This document shows, in pieces, positions 61,878 through 64,000 of a stretch of DNA of 64,000 nt; the stretch's first letter is position 1; every line of letters begins with the position of its first letter. The notes under the pieces are model-generated. The model saw nothing but the letters and a program-made list of their open reading frames with translations, was not told where the DNA came from and made no database searches. Where the stretch lies: assembly GCA_963798655.1 (NCBI GenBank), contig CAWCUH010000016.1, positions 561,431 through 625,430 on the forward strand, written 5' to 3'. The position numbers were made by a program, and so were the translations under genes. The DNA comes from CAVSMC01 sp963798655. Its GTDB lineage: Bacteria > Pseudomonadota > Gammaproteobacteria > Burkholderiales > Casimicrobiaceae.

Positions 61878-62111
61878 TTCGTCGCGTTGGACGTGTCCGA
61901 TTCGCTCCGGGCGCGTTAGGCACGATCAACCTCGATCAAACGAGAGCATCGCCGGGAGCATCCGCGCGCGGCGGGCTTGCTGCGCCCCGCAATTCGGCTC
62001 CGCCTCTGTCCGCTGTCGCCGACAGAGCGCGAAAACGGACCGGAGAGCGCGCGCCGAGCGCCGGACGTGTCCACGTAGCTCCGCCCGCCGCTGCGCGCAG
62101 CCTGCATCGCT

Positions 62112-62366
62112 CTAGCGCGCTGTAGCGCGGCGGAATGATCGAACCTCAGCAACAGCGACGCCGACGCCGAGTTCCGCCGCAAGTTCGCGCAGCGCGTCGT
62201 CGCGTCCGCGCCGGTAGGTCTGCACTTCGGCGGCGTGAGGCGTTGGTCGGCGCGGCGTCCATTCGATGACGGCAGCGAGCGCGCCGGAGTCGTCGCAGCG
62301 GACGGCGCGCAGCGTCGCGGTGAAGCGCACACCGACCGCGAAAAAGCGCGCGAATTCAATTTTCAC
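62112..62366 (-). CDS. Hypothetical protein (84 aa)
   Basis: GTG 62366 overlaps the helicase stop (GTGA) and has GCGGGGGA upstream. Sequence VKIEFARFFAVGVRFTATLR through DALRELAAELGVGVAVAEV, a small alpha/beta protein. No family recognised; coupling suggests a replication-related role. Confidence 0.6.
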   Translation of the reverse strand: MKIEFARFFAVGVRFTATLRAVRCDDSGALAAVIEWTPRRPTPHAAEVQTYRRGRDDALRELAAELGVGVAVAEVRSFRRATAR

Positions 62367-64000
62367 GCTGTCCCCCGCTTCAGAGGGAAAAGGGGTGCGC
62401 GCCAATCCCCCACACCCCCTAGGAATTCGCGCATCCGCGCAGGCACGCCAATGCCGGTAAGGCACGGCATGTGGCGCGCGCTGTTTCTGCGCTGATGCGC
62501 TGATTTGAATTCGCGCACAATTCGCGCATTCGCGCAGGAATCCGCGCACCTCATAGCGCCACCCGTTGACGCGGTAGCCTTCGCGCCGATGCCGCCCCGC
62601 GCCGCGAAACTCGCACGTCTCGACGGTGCGATCGGCGCGCAGTTCGCGAAGCAAGCGAAACAGCCGTTGCTTGCCGCGCTTGCCTTTCAGCGCTTGCGGG
62701 TAGCTCGGCATCAGTTCCAGCGCTTCGTAGGCGGTGTCCCTGTTCGTCCTCGCGGTCGGCACCGGAATTCCGCGCTCGTTCGCCTCGCGCATCGCTGCGA
62801 GCACTGACTTGCGTTCGTTGCCGCGCGCGATTGACGCGACGATGCTGTCGTCGCCGCCGTCAGCGACGAGTACGCCTTCGATTAGGCGCAGCGGGTAGCG
62901 CGCGCCGCTCGGCCCCGCGTTGTTCTTTTGCACTTCGAGTACGCGCCTACCGTCGTCGGCGCTTTCTTGTTCCTCGCCGGGGTCAGCGTCTGCGCCGACG
63001 TTCGGTGCGTACAGGAACCATCGCCAGCGCGCACGGTTATGCCATGCCGCAGTGCCGCTGTACGCCTGCGCGCTGTAGCCCGCTTTCGCCGGTAGTTTGT
63101 CAACGTGTGCGAGCACAACGACGTTGCCGCTCGGCGGCACAAGGCGCGCGAACAGAGCGAGCACGTGCGCGCAACGCCCGGCACGTTTAGATCGCCGTCG
63201 AACAGCGTCACGAGATTGTCGAGCACGAGCACTTCGATGCGCCGCCGCTCGCATTCGCGTTGCAGCCAGCGAAACCGCGCTGTCGGCTGCACGTCGCCGC
63301 CGCGCTGCACGAGCAGCGTCGGGTCGCTCTCGCCGTCGAGCGCGTAGACGTGCAGGCGGTCCGCAAGGTCGTCGAGACTCATGCCGATGCGCTCCGCTTG
63401 CTGCGCGAGCCGCAGCGTCAATTCCTCGGCGTCGTCCTCGCCGGAGTAATAGCCCGCAACGCAGGCGCGCACGTCCTCGCCGTAGAACGCGCGATCGGCG
63501 GCGAGGCACGCCGCGAGACTTAAACCTAGCGGCGTTTTACCTGCGCCGCCATGTCCGGTCACAAGCCCGACAGTACCGGTGCGCATAACTTTGCCGACGC
63601 GATAGACGCGCTGCGGCAGCGGCTTCGCGGCGAGCGCCTTAAGGTCGAGCGGTCGCGGATTCGAGCCGGTCACGTCGCCGACTTCGCGCAGCGCGGCAGC
63701 TACGCGGTCCGCCGTTTCGAGCGCCGCCTGCGCGTCGCGGCTGCGCGCTGCCGCCGCGAGTTCCGCCCCTAGAGCGATCAAGCGCCGACGCTCGGAGCGG
63801 TCGCGCACGATCGCCGCGTAGTGACCGACGTTCGCCGCTGTCGGCACGCTCTGCACGAGCGCGCCGAGATACGCGAGACCGCCGACAAAATCGAGCCTGC
63901 CCGCCTGCGCGAGCGATTCGCACAACGTTGTAACGTCGGCAGGGACGCCACGCGACAGTAGGGCGGTCGCGTGCTCGAACGCAATGCGATTGCCGTCGAT
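62363..64000 (-). pseudogene. DnaB-N/RepA-type AAA helicase of a mobile element, frameshifted and partial
   Basis: Open at the window edge on its 5' side. It starts with a DnaB N-terminal-like domain (IAFEHATALLSRGVPADVTT, FVGGLAYLGALVQSVPTAAN), then an AAA_25/RepA-type ATPase with Walker A GLVTGHGGAGKTPL, YYSGEDDAEELTLRL and Walker B IEVLVLDNLVTLFDGD. Near 63180 the frame shifts to LARLVPPSGNVVVLAHVDK and GYSAQAYSGTAAWHNRARWR. A second shift near 62560 would restore the first frame to the stop at 62363. This is the replicative helicase/primase-loader type of phages and plasmids. No integrase is seen in the window. Confidence 0.8.

Noticed and set aside
61878..62111. Additional small gene between the 84- and 79-residue genes of the mobile module
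   Set aside because: Frames here are Arg-rich with no credible start or coupling.

Overview
The window is high-GC DNA from a betaproteobacterium, most likely Burkholderiales or a close unnamed relative. The evidence is gene order and protein character: ftsK-lolA ... rarA-serS, ffs-dnaX-ybaB-recR, and a tetrapyrrole-type methylase and maf divergent from yceD-rpmF-plsX-fabH-fabD-fabG-acpP-fabF. GTG and TTG starts, 4-nt ATGA/GTGA overlaps and short intergenic palindromes are frequent. I recognise no rRNA, tRNA or CRISPR array; the one structural RNA is the SRP RNA.

Layout. (1) 0-3.1 kb: ftsK and lolA. (2) 3.2-20.1 kb: an accessory island between lolA and rarA, which are adjacent in E. coli and many relatives. 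It holds a dehydrogenase/aldolase pair on the minus strand, then a surface-polysaccharide operon: gmd, a perosamine-synthase-like aminotransferase, an O-antigen-type ABC permease and ATPase (both frameshifted), two glycosyltransferase-like proteins, a PglD/PerB-type acetyltransferase and an unknown protein. It ends with a frameshifted kelch/FG-GAP protein and a divergent CadC-like regulator. (3) 20.2-26.6 kb: rarA, serS, then minus-strand genes for a beta-propeller protein, a creatininase-family protein and MltF. (4) 26.6-34.7 kb: ffs, dnaX, ybaB, recR, a TRAP transporter with an amidase and a tiny membrane protein. (5) 34.8-45.2 kb: CBS protein, methylase, maf, the fatty-acid/phospholipid operon, lysC and an aldo/keto reductase. 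(6) 45.4-49.2 kb: a Q/S/G-rich protein, LigD, and two tandem small membrane paralogues. (7) 49.5-58.4 kb: a one-direction signalling locus: GAF-PP2C-HATPase protein, STAS protein, ECF sigma factor, membrane anti-sigma-like protein with about 37 AQGA-type repeats, HExxH peptidase-propeller-barrel protein, PrsW-like protease and a broken HD hydrolase. (8) 58.5-59.96 kb: an integron-like gene-cassette remnant with one complete and one truncated attC. (9) 59.96-64 kb: a minus-strand phage- or plasmid-like replication module, tightly overlapped but frameshifted in most genes, running off the window.

Two themes stand out. The 49.5-57.3 kb locus places partner-switching proteins, an ECF sigma/anti-sigma pair, a predicted secreted metalloprotease and a PrsW homologue side by side, which suggests a proteolytically gated envelope-stress circuit. 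Second, single-base frame disruptions (about 15) are confined to accessory genes, while the housekeeping genes read cleanly. A family of GGGTCAGAGT inverted repeats sits at or just past three gene ends.
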